Positions 24,050-35,944 of a stretch of 64,000 bases of DNA are shown here, in pieces. Source of the stretch: Ascochyta rabiei (Eukaryota > Ascomycota > Dothideomycetes > Pleosporales > Didymellaceae); assembly GCF_004011695.2 (NCBI RefSeq), contig NC_082408.1, positions 915,501-979,500 of the forward strand, read 5' to 3'. The notes under the pieces are model-generated. The model was given only the letters and a program-made list of their open reading frames with translations, was not told where the DNA came from and did no database searches. Each line of letters opens with the position of its first letter. The first letter of the stretch is position 1. The position numbers and the translations under genes were made by a program.

Positions 24050-25074
24050 TGCGGTTATGTTAGGAGTAGAGTCTAGACAGTCAGCGCGCTCCGGCGTAGT
24101 AGCGAGATGCAAAAGAGGACGCCACGGGGCGAGAGTGATGCAACAAGCAGCTTGTGGCAGTATTTGCTTACCTATCTTATAGTCAGACACCGAAGAAGCT
24201 TCGGAGATCGCAGCGGATCGTCCGTTACTTACGGAACCAGATGTAAGTGCGATGTTTAGTGGACCAGATGCGATTGCACGAGAAAGGGCTGGTGTGGCCC
24301 AGGCTAGCGATTAAGCTAGTTTTCCCTTCTTCCGCGGGCTGGTTGCGTCGGTCGGCCTCAAGAGTTGAAGGGCGATTCCGAGGCCTGACCTCATCGCAGC
24401 GTAAATTAAGACGCGATCTTAGCTACTGATTGAACAGCCAATTCGAAACGCTGCACAGGGGAAACCGACAACGCAGCCTAGGTCAAGATTCTTAGAAAAT
24501 CCAACTTCTATACGTGTGCTATTGTAAGGACTCTTGCCTACAGCCTGTTTACCTAACGAGCACCCCGCTCGATCCTAGCGTTGTCTTGTACCCATCGTCG
24601 GCTTCTATATTCAACCTCAGATCCATTCAATGCTCATTTGAAAGTCTGTAGACCAGCCAGTGCCATGGCATTACCATGCCAGCTAAGATGAATAGAGCAG
24701 GAAAGCTGTCCCCAGTTGTTCCTTCACCAAAGCTCATTACGATCCAGGTGAACGGAGATGCACTGGTCTCACTTCGACCGCGACCATGAGCTGATCTCGA
24801 ATGGAATCACTTTGTTTAGCTGAAGAGAGTTACGTATGACAACTCCCATGTAAGCCGTGACGCATATCTCGTGCATCCGCAGCGCCGGACTACAACTAGC
24901 GAAACCAAAACCCAAGAGTCAGATCCAAACCCCGACCAGCCAGCAAAAGGCCTACAAGAGATCGAATAACTCTTAACAGGGGACTCGTCAGTCGGCTCCA
25001 GGATCTGCGAGGCAGTGCACTGATCGGAAGGATTGCTTTCGGTTTCACCGCCACAGTGATCGGTATTGAATACC
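24050..25074. other. Intergenic spacer, no recognised gene
   Basis: About 1 kb with only short overlapping frames. No repeats or RNA genes seen. Confidence 0.5.
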
Positions 25075-25079
25075 TTAGC

Positions 25080-25690
25080 ACGCATTCGCCGGCCCTGACG
25101 TCTCCCTTCTGCGTCGCTTTGACGCCTGCGATTTGGTTGGGGTAAAGCAGGTCATAGCATTGGTTGGCGACGACGTCCGAGACGGTGGTGTCTGGGTCTT
25201 TGTAGCAGTTTTCGATGTTGTATAGACCGACGTCGAAGGTGGGGAATGTGTATGGGGCGTGGCAGGAGTACTTGTAGGATCCGAATTCTTGCAGCTTGCA
25301 AACTCTGTCACCACCAGTTCGGTTGCGTCGTTTGTGGTCTTGCAGTCGCTATCGGAGAACGTCTCGAAGTAGCAGACGGTATCTTTAGGTGCGTCTCCAG
25401 TTGTGGTGGTGTCGGAACTCAGGAACTTGTACGCTGTGCATTCGTTGTAGGGAACGTTGTCGATGGTCTTGTTAAATAGGTAGAGGCCCTCATACGTTCG
25501 ACAGGTTCGTAACTCATACAAAAATGCTTTGACATTTGTATACACGACTGCGGGTACTTTGGGCGTCTTCTTCTTGCAACCCTATTTGAAGTATCCCATG
25601 GAAGGAAGAGCGCGAGACATTCGGTTGGATTCTTCTGAGGAGTAACTTCAGCAGTGCAGTCCTTGTTGCATGTGTATCCATCTGGTATTT
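25080..25690 (-). pseudogene. Cys-rich reading frame, apparently frameshifted
   Basis: Minus-strand coding-like sequence in pieces. Upstream piece (about 25690-25580): KIPDGYTCNKDCTAEVTPQ. Middle piece (about 25545-25290): CRTYEGLYLFNKTIDNVPYN, later CYFETFSDSDCKTTNDATEL. The downstream piece, in another frame (about 25300-25080), reads FGSYKYSCHAPYTFPTFDVG and CYKDPDTTVSDVVANQCYDL. The Cys spacing and the Asn/Thr/Tyr composition look like a small secreted protein, but no signal peptide or good start is visible, and no intron of normal size joins the last two pieces. Probably a decayed gene; an unusual intron layout is the alternative. No family recognised. Confidence 0.4.
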
Positions 25691-25705
25691 TGGGTGTCTT
25701 TGGAA

Positions 25706-25798
25706 AACACGAAGTAATTGTAAAACGTAAGAAATTGTAAAACAGAAGTAATTGTAAAACACAAGTGATTGCAAAACACAAGTAGCTATAAAACAGTA
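25706..25798. repeat. Short tandem repeat, about 20-bp AT-rich unit
   Basis: Four to five imperfect copies of a unit like AAAACACAAGTAATTGTA run from about 25706 to 25798, just before the Cys-rich relic on the minus strand. Confidence 0.7.
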
Positions 25799-26251
25799 CT
25801 TAGTTCGGTACAATGGTTAGCCTCGTGGCCGAAAATTACTCTCTGGACGCCTGGAAAGGCTGCACAGCGTCTGCAAACAGACGTTGCCGTACCATACGGG
25901 GGATCATGTCATTGCTTGGCATGGGACTCAACATGACCTTTGACGCGGCCGTCTACCAGATCTTGTCATCTTGGCGAGCGAAATGCGTTATATTTGGAGG
26001 TCCAGCACGTGTTTTGCTGTGACCATGAACAAATAACGGTATCAGGCCGAATGTCAAGCTGTTGAGATGTTAGAGTTGGAGCTGGAGCGGGAGCTGGATG
26101 ATAAACACGACCGGGCCGATGATTGTCCGGAGGCGCTAACCATGTTCAGGCTACTCCCATGAAATTCTCGGCTGGCAAAAAGTTGCTTCGAGCTTTGCAG
26201 GACCAGACGCCAATTGCACCACCAGGTCCCCGTCTCCATACTCTCGACGCC
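25799..26251. other. Upstream region of the Cbf5 gene
   Basis: About 450 bp with only short frames. An open frame at 26123 runs in phase into the Cbf5 start, but that N-terminal extension does not look like the family. Confidence 0.4.
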
Positions 26252-27862
26252 ATGGCTCTCGTGCAGACCAACCCCGATGCCTACGTGATCAAGCCAGAGG
26301 CCGCTGCGCCTGCCATCGACACCAGCGACTGGCCGTTGCTACTCAAGAACTACAGCGACCGTAGGCAGCCCGCGACAGAGCTTCACTCGAGAATGCATGA
26401 GCTAACAAAAACGCAGTGCTCGTCCGCACATCGCATTATACCCCCATCCCGCAAGGATGCGCGCCCCTTGCGCGTGACCTCAAGTCGTACATCTCTTCCG
26501 GCGTCATCAACCTCGACAAGCCGTCGAACCCGTCTTCCCACGAGGTCGTCTCATGGATCAAGCGCATGCTCCGGTACGCAATACGAGCGCGCAAAACATA
26601 CCCATCACGTGGCTAACGCATCTGCAGCGTCGAGAAGACAGGTCACTCGGGAACCCTCGATCCCAAGGTCACTGGGTGCTTGATTGTGTGCATTGACCGC
26701 GCTACTCGCCTCGTCAAGTCGCAGCAGGGCGCCGGAAAGGAGTACGTCTGCGTCATCCGCATGCACGACAAGTTGCCCGGCGGCGAGGCCCAGTTTGCGC
26801 GCGCCCTCGAGACCCTCACCGGTGCTCTCTTCCAGCGTCCCCCGCTCATCTCCGCCGTCAAGCGCCAGCTCCGTATCCGTACCATCCACGAGAGCAAGTT
26901 GTACGAGTTTGACAACGAGAGGCAGCTCGGTGTCTTCTGGGTCAGCTGCGAGGCCGGTACCTACATCCGTACTCTCTGTGTCCACTTGGGTCTGCTGCTC
27001 GGTGTCGGCGCCCACATGCAGGAGCTGCGTCGTGTAAGGTCCGGTGCCATGGACGAGACCAAGGACTTGGTTACCCTCCACGACGTCCTCGATGCCCAGT
27101 GGCTCCACGACAACAACCGCGACGAGTCGTACCTGCGCCACGTCATCTCTCCCCTCGAGAGCCTTCTGACCAGCTACAAGCGCATCGTCGTCAAGGACAG
27201 CTCCGTCAACGCTATCTGCTACGGTGCCAAGCTCATGCTTCCCGGTCTCCTCCGCTTCGAGAAGGGCATCGAGATCCACGAGGAGATTGTCCTCATGACC
27301 ACCAAGGGTGAGGCTATTGCCCTTGCGTACGCCCAGATGTCCGCCGTCGAGATGACATCCTGCGACCACGGCGTTGTTGCCAAGATCAAGCGTGTCATCA
27401 TGGAGCGCGACCTGTACCCCAGGCGATGGGGCATGGGCCCGGTTGCCACTGAGAAGAAGAAGATGAAGGAAGCTGGCACACTCGATGTAAGTTGACACGT
27501 CCAACAAGATTTATTCACCCTGCTAACTTGACTAGAAATTTGGCCGCCCTAACGAAAAGACCCCCGCCAAGTGGAACACCGAGTACAAGGACTTCAACAG
27601 GACCGACGTCGAGTCTGCACCTCTCGCTGAGACCACCTCCACTGCTGAAGTCCTCGCTGCTCCTGCCGTTGCCCCTACCGGTGAGGCCCCCGAGGCCAGC
27701 GGCGCGTCTGAGAAGACCAAGAAGCGCAAGCACGACGAGGAGGAGACAGCTGAGGAGAAGGCCGAGCGCAAGCGCAAAAAGAAGGAGGAGAAGGCGGCCA
27801 AGAAGGCCAAGAAGGAGAAGAGGAAGAGTAAGGCGGCCGACAGCGACAGCGACTCTGACTGA
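26252..27862 (+). CDS. CBF5: H/ACA snoRNP pseudouridine synthase Cbf5/dyskerin
   Basis: 483-aa catalytic subunit of nucleolar H/ACA ribonucleoproteins that convert rRNA and snRNA uridines to pseudouridine. Exons are 26252-26360, 26417-26573, 26628-27486 and 27536-27862; introns are 49-56 nt and phases agree. Start ATG in the context GCCATGG. Dyskerin-like N-terminus ([20 protein letters not shown]), then the TruB catalytic loop [11 protein letters not shown] near residue 95 with the catalytic Asp, [15 protein letters not shown] region as [19 protein letters not shown], and [19 protein letters not shown] domain lies near residues 280-355. The Lys/Glu-rich tail ends in alternating Asp-Ser, typical of nucleolar proteins. 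Length matches yeast Cbf5. High certainty. Confidence 0.97.
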
Positions 27863-28436
27863 GCAGATTCAGCTATGTTGTGAAATATCGATTATCTCGG
27901 CCCGCCACAGCAGCGCCCTGTTGTTGCTGTTTGATCTACAAGCGATGTACACGACCCATGTGTGCATGTTGCGCATTGCGCTCTTTTCTTGGATACCTGC
28001 TCATCTGTAGCATACGGAAAACCGCGTACGGGAGTCGGCGTTATTGGATTGGCATGAAGGAGTTGGGCGCGTCTTATCTTGGCATCAGGGCGGACGACTA
28101 GGTGTACGAACATGACAGTGCGTCGACAGACACGTCGATTCCATTCGAGGTTCTAGCTGTAAATGTCGAAGTAGAAGCTCTAAGAAACATTCACAAACTT
28201 CAAGTTCAGTGCCCTTTGGCGTGTTGCGCCAAATTCAAGTGCAGCTTATTGTGGAAGGTTCTGGCGCGTTCTCTGACGTCTTCATCACGTGCGCGATGCC
28301 GAATGGTGGAGATCGCGAGACCGTTCCATGCACTCGACGTTAAAAGCGAGCCTCACTCTTGCACCACTCGCCCAAGACCGAGTTACTTTCGCGCACACAC
28401 AAGATACCCGTTTGAGTTTTATAATATCTAGTCACA
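27863..28436. other. Spacer before the Hsp40 gene
   Basis: About 570 bp. Should hold the Cbf5 terminator and the chaperone promoter. TTC triplets near 28259-28284 are too irregular to call a heat-shock element. Confidence 0.4.
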
Positions 28437-29747
28437 ATGGTCAAAGAGACCAAACTTTACGATTCGTTAGGTATGAACGGCCCACCCTTGCATGCCCCTC
28501 CCGGCCTTGCTTGCCCGCAGAGCTCACGGATAGTTACATCTGCTAACACTGCATACAGGCGTATCATCGACAGCCACGCAAGAAGAAATCAAGAAAGCAT
28601 ATCGCAAAGCAGCGCTCAAATGGCACCCGGACAAGAACAAGGACAACCCGCAGGCAGCCGAGAAGTTCAAAGGTAAGGCTGAGCCTCTCCCCTCTCGCTG
28701 CTAAGATGTCACGCTGACACAGCTCTACAGAATGCTCGCAAGCATACGAGATCCTCTCCGACCCCGAGAAGCGCCAGACATATGATCAGTACGGCCTCGA
28801 ATTTATACTGCGCGGCGGCCAGCCTGCGCCAGAGGGTGCTGACCCCGGAGGCAACCCCTTCGCTGGCGGCGGTGGCTTCCCCTTTGCTGGCGCTGGAGGT
28901 ATGCCTGGCGGCGGTGGCGGCGCGCGCACATTCCACTTCTCGACTGGCGGCGGTGGGGGCGGTGCCAACGGCTTCAACTTCTCGAATCCAGAGAGCATCT
29001 TTTCCGAATTCTTTCGCAGCGGCGGCGGCGGCGGTATGGGCGGCGACGACGACGACTTCGGTGGGTTTGGAATGGGCGGCATGCCCGGTGGCATGGGGGG
29101 CTCGCGCGGTGGCAGGGCGCCAGGAGGTCGGTTCTCGGGAGGCAGGAGGGCGCCCGAGCCCGAAGTCACAGTCGTTGAGAAGCCGCTGGCGATCACGCTT
29201 GAGGAGCTGTTCAATGGCACAACGAAGAAGCTCAAGATCAAGCGGAAGACGTTCGACCAGGCCACGGGCAAGCAGAGCACGCAGGACCGGATCCTGGAGG
29301 TACCTATCAAGAAGGGCCTGAAAGCCGGCAGCAAGATCAAGTTCTCCGACGTCGGCGACCAGGTCGAGGGCGGGACACAGGACCTGCACTTTGTCGTTGC
29401 GGAGGTAAGTTCGCCCCAGTGCAACGTCCAAACCACTGCTAACATGCTCCCAGAAACCGCACACCCTCTTCACCCGCGAAGGCGACGACGTCAAGCGCAC
29501 CATCGAACTCGACCTCAAAGAAGCCCTGACTGGCTGGCGGCGCACCGTGCAAACAATCGACGGCAAGCAATTGAGCGTGGGCAGCAGCGGGCCTACAGGC
29601 CCTACCTGGACAGAGCGCTACCCCAACCTCGGCATGCCTAAGAGCAAGAAGCCCAACGAGCGCGGCGACTTCATCGTCGGCGTCAACATCAAGTTCCCCA
29701 CTAGCCTGACGCTGCAGCAGAAAGAGCAGCTCAAGACGATCTTGTAG
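28437..29747 (+). CDS. Type II DnaJ/Hsp40 co-chaperone (Sis1/DNAJB1-like)
   Basis: 371-aa cytosolic Hsp40 that delivers clients to Hsp70 and stimulates its ATPase. Exons are 28437-28470, 28559-28672, 28731-29404 and 29454-29747, all in phase. The J domain has its HPD motif near residue 33 (ALKWHPDKN), then [19 protein letters not shown] long Gly/Phe-rich region follows (about residues 75-170) with [12 protein letters not shown] and repeated GG-M runs. The C-terminal substrate-binding domains include EEVF-like [18 protein letters not shown] and DLKEALTGW. It lacks the Cys-rich zinc domain of type I proteins, hence Sis1-like. The 34-nt first exon is small, but the splice phase and the [10 protein letters not shown] junction support it. 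Confidence 0.93.
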
Positions 29748-30368
29748 CGTGTCATATTCTTGCTCTTTGCAAGTTCTCCATGCTCAACGAGCGAACGGCG
29801 TTGGCGGTGTTTTGACAACTGCGGGTTTCCACGTAGAATCGTGGACCCTTCTCTTTTTCTTGTGTTCATATTGAGATGGGGTTGGGTTGGAGTTTTCAAA
29901 GAAAAAGAAGTTGACAGGCTGGTTAGTGCCTTGTCTGTAGACGATGAGACGATTAATGAAAACGAAATGTATATTCTTCAGCTTGATGAAAGTATAATAA
30001 CAGAGATTCTGTGCTGGTGGATGACGATAACTCGATTGAATCTTTTGCGTAGAGCTAAGCGAAGAAGCAATAAAATACAATGGTAACTTGCTACTCCAAC
30101 GAACTCAACAACCACCTGCATCTCTCCCCGTCCCCCGAAGCCCAACGCATCGCTACTCATACATCGAGTGTCGCGGTCAACATAAATGCCCTCAAGGCTA
30201 TCACTAAGTCGACAAATCAGAATAATAAGCACAACACTCCAATGCCACTCTATATCACTGAACCTGCACTGAAAATCCACTGTTACATACTTCATACATT
30301 CATAAAGCTCACTAATCTACAACCCATTACTGCTCCATCGCAAAGCCCCTGAGTCTGTACCCATCTAC
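29748..30368. other. Convergent spacer
   Basis: About 620 bp between two converging genes, holding both 3' ends. AT-rich; no gene supported. Confidence 0.5.
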
Positions 30369-31415
30369 TCATACATGTCCCAAATGCGGCACATACGTAC
30401 CTTCTTGCCCAACGGAGAGCGTGCGAGTGTCGCGGTCGTAGGCGTGTTTGTTTGGCTCGAGCAGGCTGCCGTCTTTTGCACCGATGAGACCGCGGAGTTC
30501 GGTGGTGCTGCTTTCGCCGTCCGCTCCATGGGTCGCGTTGCTCGCGCCGTCGACAGCCGGCCAAAACGCCTCCTCGGCATCCAGCGTCGCCTGCCACACG
30601 GCACTAGCCCTCTGCTTAACCTCCTCCCACCGCTTGTCGTCGCCTGCGACAGCCTGCGACACGCCCTCGTTGATGATGCGCTCGAGCGTCTCCACAAACA
30701 TCATGAAGTTCTTATTCGACCAGTTGGGGATGAACTCCTTCCTCATTGCGCCGCCATCGAGGTCCTTCGAGTAATCCATCGTCGTGCGGTTAGGGCTGCG
30801 CGATCGACTTGCGCCAGATCCCGGCAGCGGGCTTGCGCTGCGTCGCCGGTCTTGCTTGCGTGCCCACGACCACGCTTCAAAGTAGACTTTCTCTGTACTG
30901 AAGAGGCAGACGGCAGCTTCGAGCCATGGCAGGAATTCGTTTGGGGACTGCGTGGATAGCTGTGAAAAGAGGGCTTCGAAACGCTGGACGCCGAGGCTCT
31001 TTTGCGAGGATGTTGGGGCTGGGGAGGTGAGGTTGTATGAACGCGTCATCTCGTCGAACCATTCGAATTCGCGCTTGACGTTTTCGATCGCGGCGTCTAG
31101 CCACCGTAGGAGTCGCGCTTCGATGGACTCGACGTTGGCTTGTTGGGCCGGTGAGGTGGATGACTTGACGATGCGCGTCAGATTCTCCGCGAGCGTGATG
31201 TAGCCCTGGATGTAGAGCCGGTCGTTGGCGAGCCATTCCGCGATGAGCGGTTTGGGGAGCTGGCCTTGTGCTGCGCGGGCCAGGAAGGGCGCCGTCGTTG
31301 TGCGCTTGAACTGCGGTATGCTGATTGAAAGCAGGTGTGTAGTGAGCGCCCAAGGGACGTCGGTGGGGTCGAGATTCGCTTTGGAGACGAAGGCTCCGGG
31401 GTGATGTTGAACCAT
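30369..31415 (-). CDS. TenA/THI-4-like (haem oxygenase fold) protein
   Basis: Single-exon 348-aa protein. The N-terminal half resembles TenA/THI-4 helical proteins: FLARAAQGQLPKPLIAEWLANDRLYIQGYI is the family's helix pair, and the middle has WFDEMTRSYNLT and FLPWLEAAVCLFSTEKVYFEAW. After a Ser/Arg-rich low-complexity loop (RRSASPLPGSGASRSRSPNR) comes the C-terminal FIPNWSNKNFMMFVETLERI, typical of fungal TenA relatives. Bacterial TenA degrades or salvages thiamine pyrimidines, but the catalytic Cys cannot be placed with confidence here, so thiamine metabolism is only a suggestion. Confidence 0.8.
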   Translation of the reverse strand: MVQHHPGAFVSKANLDPTDVPWALTTHLLSISIPQFKRTTTAPFLARAAQGQLPKPLIAEWLANDRLYIQGYITLAENLTRIVKSSTSPAQQANVESIEARLLRWLDAAIENVKREFEWFDEMTRSYNLTSPAPTSSQKSLGVQRFEALFSQLSTQSPNEFLPWLEAAVCLFSTEKVYFEAWSWARKQDRRRSASPLPGSGASRSRSPNRTTMDYSKDLDGGAMRKEFIPNWSNKNFMMFVETLERIINEGVSQAVAGDDKRWEEVKQRASAVWQATLDAEEAFWPAVDGASNATHGADGESSTTELRGLIGAKDGSLLEPNKHAYDRDTRTLSVGQEGTYVPHLGHV

Positions 31416-32246
31416 CTTGAGATGTTGTTGCTTGTGCTGATGAGGTGGAGGGTTGTTGATGGAATTTGAGTGACCTTGTTGTAGTCGTTGAGTTGGTATG
31501 CTAGAAACTTCGAACTGAAGTACCCCCTCTCCGGAACCCCAGCCGTCCTTATATCCTCCCCTCTATTCCGCGCCAAGAACAACCAACCTGAAGTTACGCA
31601 CTAATGATTTAGAAATACCAAGCCTTGAGCCTGAAGCATGGTCAGTACACATGACGTACGTCTTGGCTTGAGCCATTTAGCTGCACTCGAACGAACAGCG
31701 CCGAGTGTTCTAGAGGGAGCTTTCAGCTTTAAAGCCGCAATAGCGCGCTGAAGTAACTTGCTAGTAGGAGCGGGATGCTTGGCGATGTGAGGTTCAATAT
31801 CCTCGAGGGATCGTACAGCATGGCGGGGTGACTTGGCGGGGTGACGATGACGCCACTGGACCCTGGAAATGCCGGAGTTCTCCACACACGAGTTTGGTTC
31901 AACTCTCGTGCGAAGAATCTCGGATGAAGGAAGACGAGGTCGATTTTTGCGCGCTGAATGCGTGTGTCTAGTACACACTGGTGTCTGCGATTGCGATCAC
32001 GATATACATCTCGTCGTCATGTCGTGGCGCGGTGCACTTCGACGGCTCTCACAGCAACACTTCAACCCCAGCATATCCTGATGCTGGCCACAGCCGACTA
32101 CGCCTACATGCCGATCTTTCTGGCACGCTCTACTCGGCTTGATCGCCACCGAGCTTCGGCGCAGCAGGCTGTGGCGCAGCACCTCTCCTCTTCCGCAAGG
32201 GGTGGACTAGCCAATTGAGCGTCGTTGTATCTATACGTGGAGGGAT
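31416..32246. other. Intergenic spacer, no recognised gene
   Basis: About 830 bp with small overlapping frames on both strands. None has a domain or a convincing exon structure. Confidence 0.45.
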
Positions 32247-33496
32247 CTACATACTCTTGCGCTTCAGCTGGCCGCCCTCAGCTACAGCCGAGGGAGCAGT
32301 CTCCTGATCGACAGGCGGCGCGGAGATGTCGACGTTACCCGTCGAAGGCTCCAGGGGACTTTCGGAAGCCTCGGCCTCCCACTCGGTGAGCATGTCGTCC
32401 ACTTGACTGTCGTTAGATATGAATAATGAACATGGTACACAAAGTCCAGGAGGGCTTCACTTACTGATGGTACACATCTCATCCTCTTCTTCGGCTGCTG
32501 TGGAGGGTGCAAGTTCAGTACCGTTGACCGTTGAAGGCTCCAAGGATCTTATCGGAGCCTGAGAAGTAGGAGGAGACGAAGGGGACAGGTCGCTATGTCA
32601 GCTGTTATCAAAGTTAGCCACATTATTTATGCTAGTGAAGGTCTTTACTCACGCTCGCGAGGTGCATCGTCAACCTGCGCGGCAGGCGAGAGGAAAGCAG
32701 AATTTTTGGCAGGGGCAGCGGAGATGGCATCTGGAGGCCGGCAGGGGAGAGTCTATGCGTGTCAGGAATATCTCAGTGTATTGTTTCGGCTTCACATACC
32801 TTGCAACGACGAATAATTGCCGGTTCGTGGCGGCCAGGAGGACGTCTTCGGTGTGACATAGTGTCGAGAAGTGAGCGTTCTGGGCATCGGTGGAGGAAGG
32901 TCGCAGCGAGGAAGAAGAGAAGCCTTGGTTCTGGAGAGATACTGGATAAGAGATCTGAAGAAGCGGATAATTCGGAAGAGCATCCAGCTGATAAATCCGA
33001 GAGAGATTGTGACGCAGAGAATAAGCTGGAGACTGAACGCACGTTCGATATTGGAGATCTCAGACGCCGCCGTGGGGCAATACTCAGCCGCCAAGAGCTC
33101 TACATCAAGTCCAGGTATTTCTGGAGAAGTGGTGCAGGTGGAGAGGAAGGCGAAGGCGACGAAGGTAGGGTTGATGAAGTTGTTGAAGTTGTTGTTGATG
33201 TTGATGATTGTTGGCGGGCCGACCTCCCACCTATCCCACTTGTCACCTTTGGCAACCTGTTCAGCGATGTAACGGTTATGGTCGTCCTTGACCTGCTTTT
33301 CGTGCTCCAACATGGCGGTCTCTTCACTGATCGTGCACCAGTAGTGGTCCAGTTGCTCTTGAATGACGTGACGATGGACGACTTTTGCGTTGCGGAGACA
33401 GCTTGGAGTCGGGAACATACAATCTGCTTCGACGAGAGCGTAGTGAACTACGGGATCGGTGATAAGCCAGCTGTAGTCGTGAGCTGCGATGAACAT
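32247..33496 (-). CDS. Unknown fungal protein with a membrane segment, multi-exon
   Basis: The first exon starts at 33496 (context GCCACCATG) and runs to 32800. It encodes a His/Trp-containing N-terminal region (VIQEQLDHYWCTISEETAML), an Asn-rich stretch (INNNFNNFINPT) and one clear membrane helix (LQLILCVTISLGFISWMLF) followed by basic residues. A second exon 32730-32653 joins in phase. Two further coding pieces, about 32592-32465 and about 32400-32247, are acidic and Ser/Pro-rich. The last one ends QLKRKSM with a stop at 32247. The joint between exons 2 and 3 does not fit in phase with the splice sites I tried, so the 3' structure is provisional. No known family. Confidence 0.55.
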
Positions 33497-33958
33497 GGTG
33501 GCAACGAGTTGTAAAGTTCAAACGTGAGGCAAGCAAGCTAGCAAAGGGCAGGATGGAAAGTGAGTATGCAAGTTACTGTTTGTTTTGTTGTGGTCGCGCG
33601 TTTGCACGTTAATCGATTGAACTTGGCGGAAAAACCGACAGGGCGAGGGCTTGCGGATTTGAGGTGGAGGAGCATATCTGTGTGGTGGAGGGCCGACAAT
33701 GCAGCGAACGATGACCAACCCAAGTGGTCGCTGGTCTAAACATAGCGAAATGGAACAAAGACTACACGTAACATCTTCAAAGCCTTTAGTAGTGAAGTAG
33801 CAGGTCTATATGCCTAGCTACAACCTATACGAATTCCCCTATCATAACTAGCTATACTGACCCCCTATACCTAGACGAAATCAACTAAGCAACAGCTTAA
33901 ACACCCTAGTAGTCTATTACTAGCAATAGTGATAGACAAACAAACTCTTTACAACAAG

Positions 33959-34120
<162 letters not shown>

Positions 34121-34383
34121 ACAAAGACTGTCTACTGCAATAGCAATAGCTAGCAATAGACAACAAACAACAAACGCTAGAACTACCTACTTGTAGGATA
34201 GTTCTACACAACCCTAATTTAACAGGGCAACGGCTCTTCTTAACAACCTAGGGCACAGGCCCTCACTATTAGACTACGAGCACACATTTACTACCCCTTT
34301 AAACAAACACACTCCTTAAATTACTAGAGCAGCTTAACTGCTCTTGTCTTATATAGTCTTAGACTCACACAGGACGTTAAACT

Positions 34384-34408
34384 CATCAATCAATCAATCA
34401 ATCAATCA
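34384..34408. repeat. Tetranucleotide repeat (ATCA)n
   Basis: About six units of ATCA. Confidence 0.8.
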
Positions 34409-34831
34409 TTCAAAGCCTTTAGGAACAATGAGGTGACAGTGCCCAGGATAGCTGACAAGAAATGCACCCTGCGTTAGTATTATGCCAGAGCAGAACGTGG
34501 GCACCCATCACAAGATGAGTGCAAAAATACGTGACACGAAAGACACAAGGATGTATCAAAAGAGCACAAAACGTGACCTCATGACAGAGGAGACGAAAAT
34601 GACAGCGGTATTTTTCATTTAGTCCTTGCGCAAACCAACTATGATGGCGCTTGAACTCTAAAGCTATACGGCTGGACCATGCGGGCAGAGCGATGCTATG
34701 TACAGCATCGTGGACAGCCAAATTCCTTACGATCAGGTGAAAGAAAACGAACTAGACCAGTGTTCCATGAACTGATTCGGATAGCTAATTTCGATTTCCC
34801 CAAAGCAGCGTCTGTTGGACATCGAGAGTGC

Positions 34832-35330
34832 TCAAACTGACTCCTCGAGTTCCTCGCTGGCTGTGCTGTCAAGGACGGCATCGACCTCATCTTCAAGCAG
34901 CTCCAACTTGACCTTGGTCTTGCGGTCAGTGGCCTTCATGGCTTTGGCGACGCGACCGGTCTTGACGGCTGGATTATGAATCAGTATGCAAGTATGTATT
35001 TAAGACAGCATACGACTTACGAGTCTTGGCTGGGCTCTCGATGGTCTTGTACTTGGACCTGGAGGGCACCACGGCCGCGCTGGGACGTCCAGCCGCTTCT
35101 ACCTTCAGTTTGGCTGCCAACTTCTTGACCTTGCGAAGCTGGCATTCGACGGCATCGTAGGTCGCGCCCTGGCCAAAGAGACGTGCTACCTCGTTCATGT
35201 TAAGCTAATGTGTGTTAGTAAATGTCTACAGGTAAAAGCGGGCGCAAGTAGAGCGTACGTGGGTTGAAGCAGCAATAACTGCGGCAAGGAGGCGGTCCTT
35301 CGCGTCTGACTCTTTCCAATTGATAGCCAT
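34832..35330 (-). CDS. Small basic/acidic Myb-like nuclear protein
   Basis: 130-aa protein in three exons: 35330-35259, 35204-35021 and 34968-34832. Introns are 54 and 52 nt and all phases agree. The start MAINWKESDAKDRLLAAVIA precedes a compact three-helix region ending GATYDAVECQLRKVKKLAAK, which resembles the Myb/SANT-like domain of many short fungal proteins. A basic hinge (AKAMKATDRKTKVKLELLED) and an acidic C-terminus (EEVDAVLDSTASEELEES-like) follow. Likely nuclear and DNA-associated, by inference. Earlier frames alone would miss the first and last exons. Confidence 0.7.
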
Positions 35331-35944
35331 TTGTACAGGATGAGTGTGATATTGTGCTATGAAATGTCAGCAAGGGTCTTGATGCGGTGGATGTTGCACG
35401 GTCATGCAGGACTGAGAGCGGATCCATCTGTGCAGGCTGACGAGAATGCAGCTTGACAGCAAGCAAGAATGGTTTGGGAAGCCAGTGTGGCAGAGTGTGA
35501 GGCGACAGACAAGCTCTTGCGCTCAAACTCAGCTTCCGTGTTGGGAGCAGTGTACTTACAGAAGTGTAGACAGGTGCAAGCTGAGTTCGTTGGACCTAAA
35601 CGGAGATCTTGGCTTATGCTTGAGGTTGTGCGCAACGGAAAGAAGCAGCGTTGAGGATTCAGTGAGAAGTACTGTGATTCCGGGTGGGGGGACGGCGGTG
35701 AAGGCGGCATTTTGAAGTGGAGACTGCCAGCTGCGCGGCGCGTGAAGTGAAGGTGAGCGCGTTGAGCGATTCAACTACAGCCTGCCACAGCCCAGCCCAG
35801 AGGTCTTCCTGTGCTTTTGCTGTCCGCATATTGCCGCAAGCTTCAGTAGACTGTCATCCTTTGCTTTGCATGATATGGAACAGACCGACCGGTGTCTGCT
35901 GCTTTTCATATTCTTGGGTATATTATAGCCTCCAAAGTCCACGC
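35331..35944. other. Spacer, no recognised gene
   Basis: About 610 bp between the start of the small Myb-like gene and the stop of the CWC27-like gene. Short frames only. Confidence 0.45.

Noticed and set aside
24050..24190. N-terminal extension of the SGNH hydrolase
   Set aside because: It would need a GTG start; the first ATG is at 24049.
26123..26251. N-terminal extension of Cbf5
   Set aside because: Sequence is unlike the family, and the ATG at 26252 has a good context and a dyskerin-like start.
26605..27507. 300-codon minus-strand frame opposite Cbf5
   Set aside because: Shadow frame caused by codon bias of the real gene.
28259..28290. Possible heat-shock element before the Hsp40 gene
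   Set aside because: TTC triplets are irregularly spaced and do not form a proper nGAAn/nTTCn array.
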